Shown here piece by piece: positions 22,642 to 31,468 of a stretch of 64,000 nucleotides of DNA. The notes below the pieces were generated by a model. The model had not been told where the DNA came from. It made no database searches and saw nothing but the letters and a program-made list of their open reading frames with translations. The translations under genes were made by a program, and so were the position numbers. The first letter of the stretch is position 1, and every line of letters starts with the position of its first letter. The stretch is taken from contig NZ_AP025286.1 of the NCBI RefSeq assembly GCF_036492245.1, forward strand, positions 124,001-188,000. Reading direction: 5' to 3'. This DNA comes from Treponema bryantii. GTDB lineage: Bacteria; Spirochaetota; Spirochaetia; Treponematales; Treponemataceae.

Positions 22642-23433
22642 CTATTTTTTCTGTAAAACTGTGATTGCACCGTAGTGTAAAATATCAAACTTCTCGGGAG
22701 CGATTTCATCGAGGAGGGCGCGGTGTTCTGCATCCCATCTTGCAAGTTCTTCTGGATTAAGTGATGCTCCAATTCCGCGGCTTGCTCTAACACGGCCGTG
22801 CCAGCTTTCTTTTGTAAACGGAACCTTGAGGTCATATTCTTCGTGTTCTATTTTATCAAAATATTTATAGGCAACATCAGGCACCCAGTTTTCGCGACGT
22901 GTTGCACCGCAGCCAGACCATTTAGGACTGTACTTTAGAATCATTTTTTCACTGGCACCTGCAATTTTGTCTTCATCCGGAAGCCATGCCATATATAAGA
23001 TTACAAGCTTTCCGTTCGGCTTAAGAAAATCAGCAAGAACAGGCATAACCTTTTCGTGGTCAAAATACCAGAAACACTGACACGCGGTAATTACATCAAA
23101 GCTTTCTTTTGGGAAGTCAAGATTTTCGGTTGCGTTTGCAATAAAATCAATTTTCATATTGCCGTCAGCTGCCAGTAATTTTGCCTGCTCAATCTGCTCA
23201 GGAGAAATGTCAGTGCCTGTCCAATGAGCGCCGTATTTATACATATTGCGGGGAACAACACCGGTACCGGTTCCAAGATCCAGAACCTTCTGGCCGTTTA
23301 CGCAAAGACCACGGTCTACAATTTTTTTGTAAAACTCTTCCGGGTAAATATCGCGGAACTTTGCATATTCCTTTGAAGTCTTTCCCCAGTCAAAGGCTTT
23401 TCCGTCATCAATTCTCTTGTCTCTGATTTCCAT
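22642..23433 (-). CDS. Class I SAM-dependent methyltransferase (UbiE-like)
   Basis: A 263-residue methyltransferase of the Methyltransf_11 type. Motif I is VLDLGTGTGVVPRNMYKYG (about residue 50), then 'WTGTDISPEQIEQAKLL', 'FDVITACQCFWYFDHEK' and 'LKPNGKLVILYMAWLPDEDK'. The C-terminal 100 residues (WSGCGATRRENWVPDVAYKYF) resemble the small-molecule methyltransferases common in Firmicutes and spirochaetes. AAGGAG lies before ATG 23433. A promoter (23518-23546) makes it the likely first gene of a unit with the phosphatase-NUDIX fusion. Substrate unknown. Confidence 0.9.
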   Translation of the reverse strand: MEIRDKRIDDGKAFDWGKTSKEYAKFRDIYPEEFYKKIVDRGLCVNGQKVLDLGTGTGVVPRNMYKYGAHWTGTDISPEQIEQAKLLAADGNMKIDFIANATENLDFPKESFDVITACQCFWYFDHEKVMPVLADFLKPNGKLVILYMAWLPDEDKIAGASEKMILKYSPKWSGCGATRRENWVPDVAYKYFDKIEHEEYDLKVPFTKESWHGRVRASRGIGASLNPEELARWDAEHRALLDEIAPEKFDILHYGAITVLQKK

Positions 23434-23517
23434 GCTGCGTTCTCCTTCTGAAATAATATTGCAATAATCAGGCTTTCATTTGATTTTTTTAATACACTGA
23501 AAGAAGTGCATTTAATA

Positions 23518-23546
23518 ATTCTATCATCTGCGATAAGCTTACTCAA
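23518..23546 (-). promoter_or_regulatory. Promoter of methyltransferase gene
   Basis: Minus strand: TTGAGT (23541-23546), 17 bases, TAGAAT (23518-23523). It leaves a leader of about 78 bases before the ATG at 23433. Confidence 0.55.
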
Positions 23547-23608
23547 TTAAAGTTATCCTTTAATATTTTTTGTAGCATAATAAGATAAAAAGTTCTAAAG
23601 TAGACTTG

Positions 23609-24952
23609 ATGAATAGAAAAAATCAGATTGATATGACTCAGGGGTCGATTTTCGGTAACCTTTTGAAATTTTCGATACCCGTAATTTGCTCGAATTTTCT
23701 TCAGCTTGTATTTAATGCAGCGGATGTAGCAGTTGTTGGTCAATTTGCCGGTGATGCTTCTCTTGCGGCTGTCGGTTCATGTACCTCTCTTATCAATCTT
23801 TTGATAAATCTTTTTATGGGACTCGCGATTGGAACTAATGTAATTGCGGCCCGGCATTTTGGTGCAAAAGATTCAGATAAAATTCAGAAGACGGTTCATA
23901 CTTCCATTGCGATATCGATAATTTGTGGCGGCTGTATTACTCTGCTCGGACTTTTTCTTTCTAAGTTCATTCTGATTCGCATGCATACGGTGGAAGAGGT
24001 TCTGCCGCTTTCTGCCCGATACCTTCGAATCTATTTTTCCGGTATTACGGCAACAATGCTTTACAACTTTGGAAGTGCCTTGCTTCGTGCAAAGGGTGAT
24101 ACACAGCGTCCGCTTTATATTCTGTTCAGTGCAGGGCTTTTAAATCTTCTGCTTAATCTTTTATTCGTTATCGGATTTAAGATGAATGTAGCGGGGGTTG
24201 CCTGGGCTACGGTTATTTCGCAGACTTATTCTGCAGTTTTTGTGCTTATACTTTTAATCCGTGAAACAGATGATTTTCATTTTGACTTCCGAAAATTTGC
24301 TATTGATCGAGAAAGCTTTATTGAAATCATAAAAGTTGGTTTGCCTGCCGGACTTCAGAGTGTGATGTTTTCTATTTCAAATGTACAGATTCAGTCTTCA
24401 ATAAATCAGTTTGGAACAGCACTGATTGCAGGAAACTCTGCGGCCGTTAGTCTTGAAGATTTTCTTTATCAGATTATGAATGGTTTTACTGCCGGCACTT
24501 TGACCTTCTGTTCACAGAATATTGGAGCGGGAAATACAAGGCGTATAAAAAAAGAAGTTGTAATTTGTGTTCTTTGTACGGCAGTAACCGGTCTTATAGC
24601 CGGCAGTCTGTTTTATATTTTTGGAAGGCAGCTGCTTTCAATTTATACAAAGAATCCTGATGTAATAGAAGCGGGACTCAGCCGAATGGCTGTTACTTTC
24701 CTGCCGATTTTCATCTGCGGAATTATGCACTGTCTTGGAAACTCAATCCGTGGAATCGGGCATTCAGTTATGCCTGTTATTTCGATAATGCTGGGTTGCT
24801 GTGTATTCCGTGTTTTCTGGATTGGAGTAATTTTCCAGATGCCCCAATTCTATTCACCATTTACAATTTTTGTAAGTTATCCGCTCAGCTGGATTATTAC
24901 ATCGCTTGTAAATCTGATTTTCTATCTTTACTATAAAAAAGACTTAAAATAA
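23609..24952 (+). CDS. MATE family efflux transporter
   Basis: A 447-residue integral membrane protein with about twelve hydrophobic spans. MATE landmarks are present: the N-terminal 'MTQGSIFGNLLKFSIPVICSNFLQ' start, 'VVGQFAGDASLAAVGSCTSLINLL' in TM2, and the symmetric second-half segment 'LIAGNSAAVSLEDFLYQIMNGFTAGTLTFCSQNIGAGNTRR'. These proteins export drugs or cationic metabolites in exchange for Na+ or H+. ATG 23609 is preferred over the TTG three bases earlier. No strong Shine-Dalgarno is seen. It is divergent from the methyltransferase gene, and a hairpin follows the stop codon directly. Substrate unknown. Confidence 0.9.
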   Translation: MNRKNQIDMTQGSIFGNLLKFSIPVICSNFLQLVFNAADVAVVGQFAGDASLAAVGSCTSLINLLINLFMGLAIGTNVIAARHFGAKDSDKIQKTVHTSIAISIICGGCITLLGLFLSKFILIRMHTVEEVLPLSARYLRIYFSGITATMLYNFGSALLRAKGDTQRPLYILFSAGLLNLLLNLLFVIGFKMNVAGVAWATVISQTYSAVFVLILLIRETDDFHFDFRKFAIDRESFIEIIKVGLPAGLQSVMFSISNVQIQSSINQFGTALIAGNSAAVSLEDFLYQIMNGFTAGTLTFCSQNIGAGNTRRIKKEVVICVLCTAVTGLIAGSLFYIFGRQLLSIYTKNPDVIEAGLSRMAVTFLPIFICGIMHCLGNSIRGIGHSVMPVISIMLGCCVFRVFWIGVIFQMPQFYSPFTIFVSYPLSWIITSLVNLIFYLYYKKDLK

Positions 24953-24979
24953 GAGAACAAGTACACTTTCTTTGTTCTC
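24953..24979 (+). terminator. Hairpin after MATE gene (weak terminator candidate)
   Basis: GAGAACAA (24953-24960) pairs with TTGTTCTC (24972-24979) directly after the stop codon. No T tract follows, so an intrinsic terminator is doubtful. The rest of the 192-base gap to 25145 shows only the promoter of the next gene. Confidence 0.35.
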
Positions 24980-25084
24980 ACATGCATTATGACAAGAAGC
25001 CGCAACGCAAGGCTATCTTCAAATGCCTGCTATATGAAAATCGGCTATATTCTTCGCGGAAAGCTCTGTACATTAGGTTAAAAA

Positions 25085-25113
25085 CTGGCTATTTCCCTAT
25101 TCTATGATATAAT
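25085..25113 (+). promoter_or_regulatory. Promoter of NUDIX gene
   Basis: A perfect TATAAT at 25108-25113 with a weak -35 (CTGGCT, 25085-25090) at 17 bases. GGAG lies about six bases before the ATG at 25145. Confidence 0.5.
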
Positions 25114-25144
25114 ATAACAATATTTAAGAATAAATGGAGTTAAA

Positions 25145-25600
25145 ATGAAAAATCGAAGTGTAGCTTTTGTAATCAGAAATAAAAAAATTCTTGTAGAAAA
25201 ATTAAATTACCCAAGCGAAGGAAAGGATGATTTCTATTCAATTCCCGGTGGCGGAATAGAAGACGGTGAAACACCAGAACAAACTGCCATCCGCGAACTC
25301 AAAGAAGAATGTGGCCTTGATGGCACAATAGTTCGCAAGCTTTCTGAATTATACAATCATAACAGAACAGAATATGCTTTTGAAGTAAAAGTCCCAGATG
25401 ATCAGGAACCGATATTAGGCTACGATCCTGAAGAAGAAGGAAATGAAAATCCACCGCTTAAAGAAGTATTATGGCTTGGTCTGGACGAACTTTCAGAAAA
25501 AGACCGTGCATTTTTGTGGGGCTATGGCCTTATGCAGGTTCCGGGCTTTTACGAAGAAGTAAAAAGCTGGGGCGACGAAATCAGTTATCCGGGTAAATAA
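25145..25600 (+). CDS. NUDIX hydrolase
   Basis: A 151-residue single-domain NUDIX hydrolase. The box reads GGGIEDGETPEQTAIRELKEECGL at about residues 38-61, with all catalytic glutamates present (G-x5-E-x7-REL-x-EE-x-G). These enzymes cleave nucleoside diphosphates linked to another group and need Mg2+ or Mn2+. The short beta-strand after the box (LSELYNHNRTEYAFEVKV) does not identify a subfamily. It has its own promoter and GGAG site, and converges with the AlkD-like gene across 40 bases without a visible terminator. Confidence 0.9.
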   Translation: MKNRSVAFVIRNKKILVEKLNYPSEGKDDFYSIPGGGIEDGETPEQTAIRELKEECGLDGTIVRKLSELYNHNRTEYAFEVKVPDDQEPILGYDPEEEGNENPPLKEVLWLGLDELSEKDRAFLWGYGLMQVPGFYEEVKSWGDEISYPGK

Positions 25601-25640
25601 TACATCAGTAATTGTACAAAGCTCTTGGACAATAATTATT

Positions 25641-26330
25641 TCAGATTTTAACTTTTAAAGAACGCAGATATTCTTTTCTTTCATCCGGTACGCGGAAACT
25701 TTCACAGGCTTTTTGAATTGCTTTATTGTGAGTCCAGTTATCCAGACGGTGAGTCTGAATATACTTCACAGCACAATCCCACTGCTTGGTCAAAGCTTCT
25801 GCAAACAACCAGGCAGTCATCATATTTACATAATATTCGTCTGAGCGTAAGGCTGCAGGTAAATCCAGATATTCAGGTTTAAAATCATCATCAAGATAAT
25901 TTGACATTAAAACTTTCATACCGCAGCGGCGGGTATATGTTGCTTCTGAAGAAATCCATTTCTGTACAAGGCCAATCAGTTCGGCGCGGTGTTTCTTAAA
26001 GCAAGTGGGATTTACACCATCATTTACAGCCCAGTTATCAATATATGGCATAAATTTTTCAAGGGCAGACACACAATCATCAAAATCTTTAATCTTGTTT
26101 ATCAGCTGAACATGCAGGATATTTTCTTCGTTATAAAAATGGGGAAGGGTATTAAGAAATTCAGGAATTACAGGATCATCTTTTATTCGCTTCAGAATAT
26201 TTTTATACTCTGGAGCGCGTATGCCGATAAATTTTTCCCGTGGCAGGGTTGGAATCAGTTTTGCTGAAAAATCGGCATACTTTTTATCTTCATATTCAAA
26301 TAGCAGCTGTTGTAGTTCTGTGATTGTCAT
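25641..26330 (-). CDS. DNA alkylation repair protein (AlkD-like HEAT-repeat)
   Basis: A 229-residue all-helical protein of the AlkC/AlkD family. Landmarks are 'IGIRAPEYKNILKRIKDD' near residue 35, the central 'PYIDNWAVNDGVNPTCFKKHR' (W and D of the active-site cleft region) and 'CGMKVLMSNYLDDDF', then 'RLDNWTHNKAIQKACESFRV'. AlkD removes N3- and N7-alkylpurines from DNA without base flipping. Length fits the family. The gene lies 35 bases downstream of the PaaK-like ligase gene in the same direction, though functions look unrelated. Confidence 0.85.
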   Translation of the reverse strand: MTITELQQLLFEYEDKKYADFSAKLIPTLPREKFIGIRAPEYKNILKRIKDDPVIPEFLNTLPHFYNEENILHVQLINKIKDFDDCVSALEKFMPYIDNWAVNDGVNPTCFKKHRAELIGLVQKWISSEATYTRRCGMKVLMSNYLDDDFKPEYLDLPAALRSDEYYVNMMTAWLFAEALTKQWDCAVKYIQTHRLDNWTHNKAIQKACESFRVPDERKEYLRSLKVKI

Positions 26331-26365
26331 AGAACTATTATACAGCTGGCTATTATGAAAATCTA

Positions 26366-27607
26366 TTAGTCGAAACGCTTGTCTTCGATACGCTTTGTTT
26401 TCTTTTCGCTGCGTGGAAGTTCGCCGATTCCAACAATCTTTACTTCAGGAGTCATGTTGTACTTCTGCTTGAAGTTGTAAGTCATTGTAAGAGCTGCTTC
26501 TGTGCGGTCTGTACCACCTTCAACTTCTACAAAGATTGTCATCTTATCTTTTCCATCAACGTGCTCGATAACTGCGCGGTATTCGCTTGAAGTTCCTGGA
26601 ACGCTGCGGATTACGTCTTCGATTGTACTTGGGAAGATGATGTTTCCCTTAACCTTTACCATGTCGTCGCTGCGGCCCATGATTGGTGTGATGCGTGGGT
26701 ATTTTGAACCGCACTTACATTCACCAGGAATAAATGCTGCGAGGTCGTGTGTGCGGAAGCGGAACAATGGAGCACCTTCTTTTACGAAAGTTGTAAGAGT
26801 TATTTCTCCAAGTTCTCCCTCAGGAACAGGTTTTCCAGTTATAGGATCGAGAATCTCAATATAGATGTAATCATCAAAAATATGGATTCCTTCTTCGCCT
26901 GGACAGTTGATACCAATACCAGGTCCGTAACATTCTGTAAGACCGTAGATATCAAAAAGTTCAATACCAAGAATATCCTTAATGCGGTTGCGCATTTTTT
27001 CACCCCAGCGCTCAGAACCGATAATACCCTTCTTAAGGCAAATCTTGTCCTTGAGACCGCGTGTTTCAACCTGTTCTGCAAGGAGGAGTGCATAAGAGGA
27101 TGTAGCACAGATTACTGTAGATTTAAGATCCTGCATCATCTGAAGCTGCTTTTCTGTATTACCTGGTCCCATTGGGATAGCCATTGCACCAAGTTTTTCA
27201 CAACCAGCCTGGAAACCGATACCTGCAGTCCAGAGTCCATAACCTGGTGTAATGTGAAGGCGGTCTTTGTTTGTGATTCCAGCCATTTCGTAACAGCGTG
27301 CAAACATTGTAGCCCAGTCTTCAACGTCTTTCTTTGTATAAGGAATGATTACTGGAGAACCTGTTGTTCCGCTTGAAGAGTGGATACGTACGATTTCTTC
27401 TTCTGGAACTGATGCGAGTCCGAGAGGATATGCATCGCGGAGATCCTGCTTAGAGCAGAATGGCACGAGATTTTCAAAATCTTCCTGAGTTTTAATATCT
27501 TCCGGATTTACATTCTTAAAGCGCTCTGTATAAAAAGGATTTCCGCAAGCCTTAACGCGGCGAATCTGAGCGCGAATCTGTTCGAGTTGGGTTTCTGTAA
27601 GTTTCAT
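26366..27607 (-). CDS. paaK: Phenylacetate-CoA ligase family (PaaK-type AMP-forming)
   Basis: A 413-residue adenylate-forming enzyme. The phosphate-binding motif is SSGTTGSPVIIPYT (about residues 93-106), followed by 'RLHITPGYGLWTAGIGFQAGC', IYGLTECYGPG (about 220) and the C-terminal hinge and lysine-bearing subdomain (IMGRSDDMVKVKGNIIFPSTIEDV, then 'KTKRIEDKR'). Length matches PaaK (about 430). It should activate phenylacetate or another aryl acid as the CoA thioester using ATP. This fits with iorA/iorB at 32.4-35.1 kb, which oxidise arylpyruvates, although the genes are not contiguous. A strong promoter and a hairpin-bearing leader of about 108 bases precede it, with AGGAGG before the ATG. 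Confidence 0.9.
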   Translation of the reverse strand: MKLTETQLEQIRAQIRRVKACGNPFYTERFKNVNPEDIKTQEDFENLVPFCSKQDLRDAYPLGLASVPEEEIVRIHSSSGTTGSPVIIPYTKKDVEDWATMFARCYEMAGITNKDRLHITPGYGLWTAGIGFQAGCEKLGAMAIPMGPGNTEKQLQMMQDLKSTVICATSSYALLLAEQVETRGLKDKICLKKGIIGSERWGEKMRNRIKDILGIELFDIYGLTECYGPGIGINCPGEEGIHIFDDYIYIEILDPITGKPVPEGELGEITLTTFVKEGAPLFRFRTHDLAAFIPGECKCGSKYPRITPIMGRSDDMVKVKGNIIFPSTIEDVIRSVPGTSSEYRAVIEHVDGKDKMTIFVEVEGGTDRTEAALTMTYNFKQKYNMTPEVKIVGIGELPRSEKKTKRIEDKRFD

Positions 27608-27630
27608 AATGGGCTTTATCCTCCTGAGGG

Positions 27631-27700
27631 AAAGCCATTAAACAAGTTTGTCAAGGCTATAAGCGTAGCGTGCCTTGACGAACTTGTATATAACGGCTTT
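27631..27700 (-). repeat. Long imperfect hairpin in the paaK leader
   Basis: Arms AAAGCCATTAAACAAGTTTG...TCAAGGC and GCCTTGACGAACTTGTATA...CGGCTTT form a long interrupted stem inside the transcribed leader of paaK; the loop contains AAGCGTAGCG. No T tract follows on the minus strand, so it is not a simple terminator. It could be a palindromic repeat element or an RNA control structure. Confidence 0.6.
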
Positions 27701-27721
27701 TTAGTTTCTATTTACAGTAAC

Positions 27722-27750
27722 ATAATAACATAGTGTTATGTATCTGTCAA
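27722..27750 (-). promoter_or_regulatory. Promoter of paaK
   Basis: Minus strand: perfect TTGACA (27745-27750), 17 bases, TATTAT (27722-27727). The start is expected at about 27715. Confidence 0.75.
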
Positions 27751-27771
27751 TAGAAACATGTGAGGTATCGT

Positions 27772-29286
27772 TTATTGGTTTAAAAGCTTTTGTAGGTCAG
27801 ATAAATCTTTTTTTAGGGTTTTATCGTTTGGAAATAATTCAAGCCCTTCTTGTACAATTTGAAGAGCTTTGTCGTATTTTTTTGAATTTGCTTCTTTTGC
27901 AAAATTATTATGAATTATAGCAATTGAATTACTGTAGAAATACTGACGCATATTTTTGATTTTAGGATTTTGTGGAAGCTGCGTGAGTGCTTCGTCAGCT
28001 TTTTTAATTCCCGTCTGATATTCTTTTTTATTCATGTATTCGTTAAGTATTTCCAGCCATGCCTGTTCCAGATAAAGTGCTCCTCGCTTTTGGAAAGCCC
28101 CTGACTGATAATCTTCTGAGGATAATAATTTATTTATAATATCAATCTTTAGATCAGGAGAAGCATTTTCCGTATTTGTTGAGAAAAGAATATCAGCTTT
28201 GATTTCTTCTGATTTTGAAAGTTGCTGTGGAGTTACATATGTTTCGAATTGATTAAATGATTTTAATGAAAGAGGATAATTCTTTTCCTTTCCACAAAGA
28301 ACCTGAAGGTTAATGAATGCATTATCCATGTTTTTCTGTAGAAAAGGAGTTATACCCCATCGGTCTATAAAGTTTGTAAACCATTCAACAACTTCATAAT
28401 AGAGACTGGCATTACCTGGATTTATATTTACATAATTAGCAGCAAGAACATCAAATTCCTGCCGAACATCACTTATTGCTTTCGAATTCTCATTACGAAC
28501 AACATCATAACGGGCTGCAGCTAAAGGAACGCTATGATTATAGTCGCCTTGTTTAATACAGTCTGAACAAATATTTCCAGCAATTAATCCTGCAAAAACT
28601 CCGTCACTGACTTCTAAACGATTAGAGTAATACTTCTTAGGAACGACATAATATTTCTTTATGTTTTCTTCGTTTTCGATTGTTTCTTTTGTTCCAGGAT
28701 TAAAACCATAAGGATTTGTTGTTTCTACATCTATTTTAATTAATTGGCCCTGTGTTGTTGATGGGATATAAACAGAACAAAAAGCATGCTGTGTAGTTTT
28801 CTGTCCGCGGACATCAAGGCCAGCTGCTTTTGCTGCAGCAAGATAAAGCAGAGCTGATGAAACACAATTGTAAACTCCTGTTTCTAAAGCTACATCTATG
28901 CGTGTTTGATCGAAGTTATACTTTGTCAGATAATTTTGATAAAGATATTTAAGAATTCTACGTCCACGCTCCTGAACATCGAGTTCCATAAACAAATCTG
29001 CTGTTACATCCGTCTTTATTGATTCAAACTTTTCTAAACATCGAATACCAGTTTCAGATTCAAGTGGACATTCTGAAAATAAAAGTGCCAGTTTAAAAAT
29101 TTCATCTGAAGAATATTTTTCTTTGCTTGTTGCGACGAGAACTTGATCCAATGTAAATGAAGGCTCAATTGAGGGATGTTGCATTCTATTGTTTTGGGCA
29201 GAGATAGTTTCTGTAATTGAAATAACTAATATAAGCAATATTAAACGAAAAATAGAGCTAGAAGATGTGCGTTTACAAAAAATCAT
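27772..29286 (-). CDS. Secreted protein with transglutaminase-like core and TPR C terminus
   Basis: A 504-residue exported protein (signal segment SSIFRLILLILVISITETISAQ). Residues 110-215 look like a transglutaminase-like cysteine-protease fold: Cys in GVYNCVSSALLYLAAAKAAG, His in TTQHAFCSVYI, Asp in IKIDVETTNPYGFNPG, in the right order and spacing for a Cys-His-Asp triad. Four further Cys surround the core. About 370-504 are helical repeats with TPR-like spacing (ALTQLPQNPKIKNMRQYFYSN, 'YDKALQIVQEGLELFPNDKTLKK'). Such proteins often process or bind peptides at the cell envelope. It is monocistronic. Confidence 0.75.
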   Translation of the reverse strand: MIFCKRTSSSSIFRLILLILVISITETISAQNNRMQHPSIEPSFTLDQVLVATSKEKYSSDEIFKLALLFSECPLESETGIRCLEKFESIKTDVTADLFMELDVQERGRRILKYLYQNYLTKYNFDQTRIDVALETGVYNCVSSALLYLAAAKAAGLDVRGQKTTQHAFCSVYIPSTTQGQLIKIDVETTNPYGFNPGTKETIENEENIKKYYVVPKKYYSNRLEVSDGVFAGLIAGNICSDCIKQGDYNHSVPLAAARYDVVRNENSKAISDVRQEFDVLAANYVNINPGNASLYYEVVEWFTNFIDRWGITPFLQKNMDNAFINLQVLCGKEKNYPLSLKSFNQFETYVTPQQLSKSEEIKADILFSTNTENASPDLKIDIINKLLSSEDYQSGAFQKRGALYLEQAWLEILNEYMNKKEYQTGIKKADEALTQLPQNPKIKNMRQYFYSNSIAIIHNNFAKEANSKKYDKALQIVQEGLELFPNDKTLKKDLSDLQKLLNQ

Positions 29287-29346
29287 ATGACTAATTATAT
29301 CAGCGAGAATCCAAAATGTTGAGTGTTTTATTATTTATAAAACAAT

Positions 29347-29403
29347 CTTGACAGTGTTAAGATTAACCATTATATTCCATGATATAAACTTAACATTGTT
29401 AAG
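29347..29403 (+). promoter_or_regulatory. Promoter with two TetR-type operators
   Basis: TTGACA (29348-29353), 17 bases, TATATT (29371-29376). Two copies of one 15-base palindrome: CTTGACAGTGTTAAG (29347-29361, covering the -35) and CTTAACATTGTTAAG (29389-29403, perfect, at about the transcription start). Their centres are 42 bases apart, about four helical turns. The third gene of the operon (31458-32036) encodes a TetR-type repressor, the likely ligand. Confidence 0.8.
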
Positions 29404-29420
29404 ATATAAGGAGATTTATA

Positions 29421-30377
29421 ATGATTAAAATTATTCTGAAAAAGCTCAGCGCAGCTCTGTTTTTAAGTACTGTAGTTCTTTTTAATCTGTGCGCTGAACT
29501 TAATATAATTCCAATGGCAGAATTTGGAGCACTTCAATTAAAAGATGATAATTATCTTTTTAGTCCGTCTGGTACCCTGTTGTTTAAATATCAAAAAGAT
29601 GAAGAGGATAGTTCGAATATGCCGGATGTAATTGCTGCAAGTCTTTCTTACGGACAGGACATAATTTCAAAAAGTCTCGAAGATTTTGAAGAAAAACAGT
29701 TTCATTCAATGGATGTTTTTGGAAAGATTGGATTTGGAAGGAACACTTTTTTATTAAAAGTGACAGGAAGGGGAGCTCATCCTTTTGAATCATATAAGAA
29801 CTATGAAGGACTTTTGTTTTACAATCGTGAACTTATTAAGAATGATTCAATGACGCTTGCGGTAGGTGGGGGACTTGCTGCAACAGATACAGGAATTGTA
29901 ATTGGCGGGATTGATATTTTTGTGGTGCCGCTTCCTATGGTTTATTTTGCGTACAAAAATCAATTCATAAAAACAGAAATGGAATGGACGGGACTTCCTA
30001 TGATTAATCTGATGCTGTTTCCGGAAAATATGTTCCGTATATGTTTAATTGCGGCTCTTGCAGGTTTTGATTTACCAGTTGATTTGCAGTGGGATTGTGC
30101 ACTCAGCTGTTATCCTGTAAAAAAAGAGCCATTTAATGAACTTGTCAGTGTTTCTGCAGGTGTGGCAAGTAATGTGAAGAAGCTCCGTATAAACACTGAG
30201 AACTCGTTGAAATATCAGTATTACTGTGTGTATGGAGAACTCAGCATTACAGCACTTACAATTCGCGGCGGTTATTCATTTGGTGGTAAGCAGATTTTGA
30301 GAACAAAAGGCGACAAGTTCTCAAAGGATTACGACGGTGGCTTTTATGCAACAATTTCCGGAATGTATAAGTTCTAA
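29421..30377 (+). CDS. Outer-membrane-like exported protein of unknown function
   Basis: A 318-residue protein with a signal peptide (KKLSAALFLSTVVLFNLCAE). The mature part is rich in alternating strands (LFKYQKDEEDSSNMPDVIAA, 'DSMTLAVGGGLAATDTGIVIGGIDIFVV', 'ELSITALTIRGGYSF') and ends in GFYATISGMYKF. A final Phe and amphipathic strands are typical of outer-membrane beta-barrels. AAGGAG lies seven bases before ATG 29421. First gene of an operon with a lipoprotein hydrolase and a TetR regulator, under a double-operator promoter. No specific family is recognised. Confidence 0.7.
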   Translation: MIKIILKKLSAALFLSTVVLFNLCAELNIIPMAEFGALQLKDDNYLFSPSGTLLFKYQKDEEDSSNMPDVIAASLSYGQDIISKSLEDFEEKQFHSMDVFGKIGFGRNTFLLKVTGRGAHPFESYKNYEGLLFYNRELIKNDSMTLAVGGGLAATDTGIVIGGIDIFVVPLPMVYFAYKNQFIKTEMEWTGLPMINLMLFPENMFRICLIAALAGFDLPVDLQWDCALSCYPVKKEPFNELVSVSAGVASNVKKLRINTENSLKYQYYCVYGELSITALTIRGGYSFGGKQILRTKGDKFSKDYDGGFYATISGMYKF

Positions 30378-30400
30378 TAAAGCCTAAGGAGATATCATAG

Positions 30401-31468
30401 ATGCAAAAAAACAGTAAGATATTAGTCGGCGTTTTAATCGCATTTGGAGTGATGAATATGGCAGGCTGCGCAACTCTTAAAGTCGGTATAGAAGAAAAGG
30501 CAAAAGGACTCGAAAATACAAGAAAGCTTGGGGTAGAAATAAACGGCGCCTTAAACGGAATGTTCATAACTTCAACAAATGAAAATAATCCCGTGCTGCT
30601 TTTTATTTCCGGTGGTCCCGGTGTACCGGAAATCTGGCTCAACGAGGTTTACGCTGAACAGTACCCGAACAAACTTGCCGATCACTTTACAGTCTGTTAT
30701 TGGGATTACCTTGGCGAAGGCCTTTCCTACAACAAAAAAATCAAACCGGAAGAAATCTCTCTGGAACGCCTTGCAGCCGATGCACGAGAAGTTGCTCAAT
30801 ATCTGAAATCAAGATATCACCAGGAAAAAATCTATCTGATGGCTCATTCCAGCGGAAGTCATCTTGGACTTTATCTTGCGCAAACTGATTCAGAAGATTT
30901 TTACTGCTATTTTGGAATGGGACAGGATTATACTCAGGGCATACGCCGCTACGAAGAAGGCTACAATTTTATGAAAGCCGAGTTTGAAAAAACTGACAAT
31001 AAAAAAACTCTCAAAAAGATGAACAAACTTGCCGGCTACACAAAAGAGGGTGAATTCAAAATCAAAAAGCAAAAGAAACTTGCCGCAAAATGGGAAAATG
31101 TCCTGCTTAGTGCAGGCTGTGCAACAACGCGGGAAATGCGTTCAGATGCAAAAGACATCTTTCTTAAACAGATGTCAGCAAAATGCTATACTTCGCAGGA
31201 AAAAATCAATTACTGGAAGGGCAAAATCCTGTGTTCAAAATCAGCTTACCGCAGCTATCATGTAGAAGCTGATAAGCCCTGCCTGATACCGGTTTACTTT
31301 TTCTCAGGTTATTATGACTACACCTGCCCTCCGGCACTGGCAAAAGAACTTCTTGAAAAACTTGAAGCTCCCGAAAAATCATTCTATACTTTCTATAATT
31401 CAGCCCATTCACCACTGTGGGAAGAAAATGATTTAGTAATAGAGGCAATGCTCAAACATGTCAGATAA
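30401..31468 (+). CDS. Alpha/beta-hydrolase lipoprotein (proline iminopeptidase-like)
   Basis: A 355-residue lipoprotein: signal peptide with lipobox (MAGC, Cys23), so it is probably anchored in the envelope. The alpha/beta-hydrolase core has LLFISGGPGVPEIWLNEVYA (the G-G-P-G oxyanion loop of proline iminopeptidases), 'TVCYWDYLGEGLSY', the nucleophile elbow MAHSSGSHLGLYLA (Ser in H-S-S-G-S) and the C-terminal His in FYNSAHSPLWEEN. A catalytic Asp is plausible in FSGYYDYTCP. A secreted aminopeptidase or esterase is likely; the substrate is unknown. Its last 11 bases overlap the TetR gene start, so regulator and enzyme are coupled. Confidence 0.85.
   Translation: MQKNSKILVGVLIAFGVMNMAGCATLKVGIEEKAKGLENTRKLGVEINGALNGMFITSTNENNPVLLFISGGPGVPEIWLNEVYAEQYPNKLADHFTVCYWDYLGEGLSYNKKIKPEEISLERLAADAREVAQYLKSRYHQEKIYLMAHSSGSHLGLYLAQTDSEDFYCYFGMGQDYTQGIRRYEEGYNFMKAEFEKTDNKKTLKKMNKLAGYTKEGEFKIKKQKKLAAKWENVLLSAGCATTREMRSDAKDIFLKQMSAKCYTSQEKINYWKGKILCSKSAYRSYHVEADKPCLIPVYFFSGYYDYTCPPALAKELLEKLEAPEKSFYTFYNSAHSPLWEENDLVIEAMLKHVR

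Noticed and set aside
12150-23433. Chromosomal integron cassette array
   Set aside because: Many small accessory genes share a direction, but no attC-like imperfect palindromes with GTTRRRY ends separate them, several genes overlap, and no integrase is present.
24980-25080. Possible gene remnant between MATE and NUDIX genes
   Set aside because: No frame gives recognisable protein and no repeat copy is found. Treated as plain intergenic sequence.
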